Translations under genes and position numbers: made by a program
Notes under the pieces: model-generated
What the model was told of the DNA's origin: nothing
The model's input: only the letters and a program-made list of their open reading frames with translations
The model's database searches: none
Shown here: one piece after another, positions 62,734-64,000 of the stretch
How positions within the stretch are numbered: the stretch's first letter is position 1
How the letters are laid out: the number at the start of each line of letters is the position of its first letter
NCBI GenBank assembly: GCA_947179485.1
Contig: OX359248.1
Span: 53,082,386 to 53,146,385 of the forward strand
DNA: 64,000 nucleotides
Source: Allacma fusca
Lineage: Eukaryota > Arthropoda > Collembola > Symphypleona > Sminthuridae
Direction: 5' to 3'

Positions 62734-64000
62734 ACTACACCCTATATACCATTTCTTCCCACATTTTACTCCTAGTAGGAGGAGTAGTAGTAGTGAGTGA
62801 GTTTTCTGGAAATCCTTCATGCTTTCTCGCACCTCTACACACATATATGTACGGCATAGCATAGGTACATACCTACGAATGTACATACATATCTACGTAA
62901 ATACAATAGAGTAGAGTAATGGGAAGAGCATATGTACATACATGAGGAACTCTCAGGTTACCAGACAGCTATATGTAAAAAATTGAGTAGTAGTAAGTAT
63001 ACATATGAGACTGTATAATATAGATACAACTTACATGAGAAACTGCTGACAGACACTGGAGCTATTAGAATACGTACGACATTACTATTTCAATAGTCCA
63101 TGGGAATATATACATACGTACCCCTGACTACGTAGTACACATAAATCTCTCACACTTGAACTCAAATCAGATTTCTCCCTCCCAGAAAAATACTTTTATT
63201 TGCAGGTTCTGCACTCTGGAGTAGACACTTATTTATATGTACATGTACGTACATGCATACAAATACATTACGTATAGGTATAGTTGTCAATACGGAGTAG
63301 GTATGTTTCAGGGAGAAGGTGCAGGCCCGATAGTGAATGCTGAGTGCAGTCATAAAAATGTTTACAAGCATCAACTTTATGGAAACTCCATTGTGAATTC
63401 CAAATAGAAACAAGGATAAAAAAAAAGAGGAGTGATATTTTGATTTCTTTTTGATCTCCTCAACTAAATGTTTCATGGATTGGAATGGGCAAAGCTCTTG
63501 TACAAATATATAAGTTTCTCAACTCGTCGCTTGTTTTCAAAACTGTTTCCTCTGGAAAGGTTGTAAAAAAAAATCTGACGTTAAGTGCAATTTACTTCCA
63601 TCAAGATATCCGAGGATTTGGAGTAGTGTAGATACATGATCAAGGTATGTGTATAGACTGGATATAGGTATATAGAAATTGTAATTATTCCTTGAGCGTT
63701 TTGAAATCAAGGTCGCCCTTTCTAACCTGACATGTCTACGTAGCACTTTGGGAATGTAATTACAAATAACATAAAATCTTGTCAGTAATCAATAATATAC
63801 ATTATGGAAAAAAATATTATTCTTTACAATCAATAGCATCAACACACACAAAAATTACTAAAACCTTCACAACACCGCAGTCTCGGCTCACAGTTCATGG
63901 TATGTAGTAGAGATATGGGAGAGATATAGAAACGACAAGGATTTTTCCCTCTCCTTTACAAAGTCTCGGCACATTACTTAACTACAGGCTGACGTTGACA
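62734..64000. other. Microsatellite-type background, no gene seen
   Basis: After the element the AT-rich background with TACATA/ATGTA runs resumes. No frame beyond about 105 codons is present and none resembles a protein family. No GA or CA tract of note occurs here. Confidence 0.6.

Overview
The window looks like non-coding nuclear DNA of an animal, probably an invertebrate. It holds no recognisable host gene, no rRNA or tRNA that I could find by eye, and no bacterial-style operon. The background is AT-rich and unusually dense in dinucleotide microsatellites. (GA)n/(CT)n tracts of about 20 to 80 bp recur roughly every kilobase on either strand, with many (CA)n, (GAA)n and TACATA/GTATGTA-type tracts between them. 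This texture recalls crustacean and some molluscan genomes, but the species cannot be fixed from the sequence. Most open frames outside the element described below are artefacts of these repeats (Arg-Glu or Ser-Leu runs).

Layout. From 1 to about 56,340 the DNA is microsatellite-rich intergenic or intronic sequence. It contains four short degenerate copies (11,021; 13,038; 33,786; 42,006) of a non-autonomous DNA transposon family. These copies begin CAGT, mostly have TA at their borders, and share an internal core. From 56,347 to 62,728 lies one apparently whole, very young Ty3/gypsy (Metaviridae) LTR retrotransposon. From 62,734 to 64,000 the microsatellite-type background resumes.

The retrotransposon is the only coding content I can support. 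It has about 294-bp LTRs that look identical, a short direct repeat at its borders, a primer-binding site, a leader with a duplicated segment, Gag (57,000-58,211) with a CCHC knuckle, and Pol (about 58,208-61,519) with protease, RT, RNase H and D,D35E integrase with a GPY/F module. Gag and Pol are joined by a textbook -1 frameshift signal: the heptamer AAAAAAC directly before the gag stop, a 7-nt spacer, a 10-bp stem, and an 8-nt loop that pairs perfectly with sequence downstream (a predicted H-type pseudoknot).

The most unusual feature is a third ORF (61,632-62,450) in the place where env sits in errantiviruses. It is not an envelope. It encodes a basic, cytosolic-looking 272-residue protein with its own CCHC zinc knuckle, is clearly more GC-rich than pol, and ends inside the 3' LTR. 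I do not recognise this protein. Together with the hairpin that forms the first 59 bp of each LTR, it makes this element the best candidate for something undescribed.
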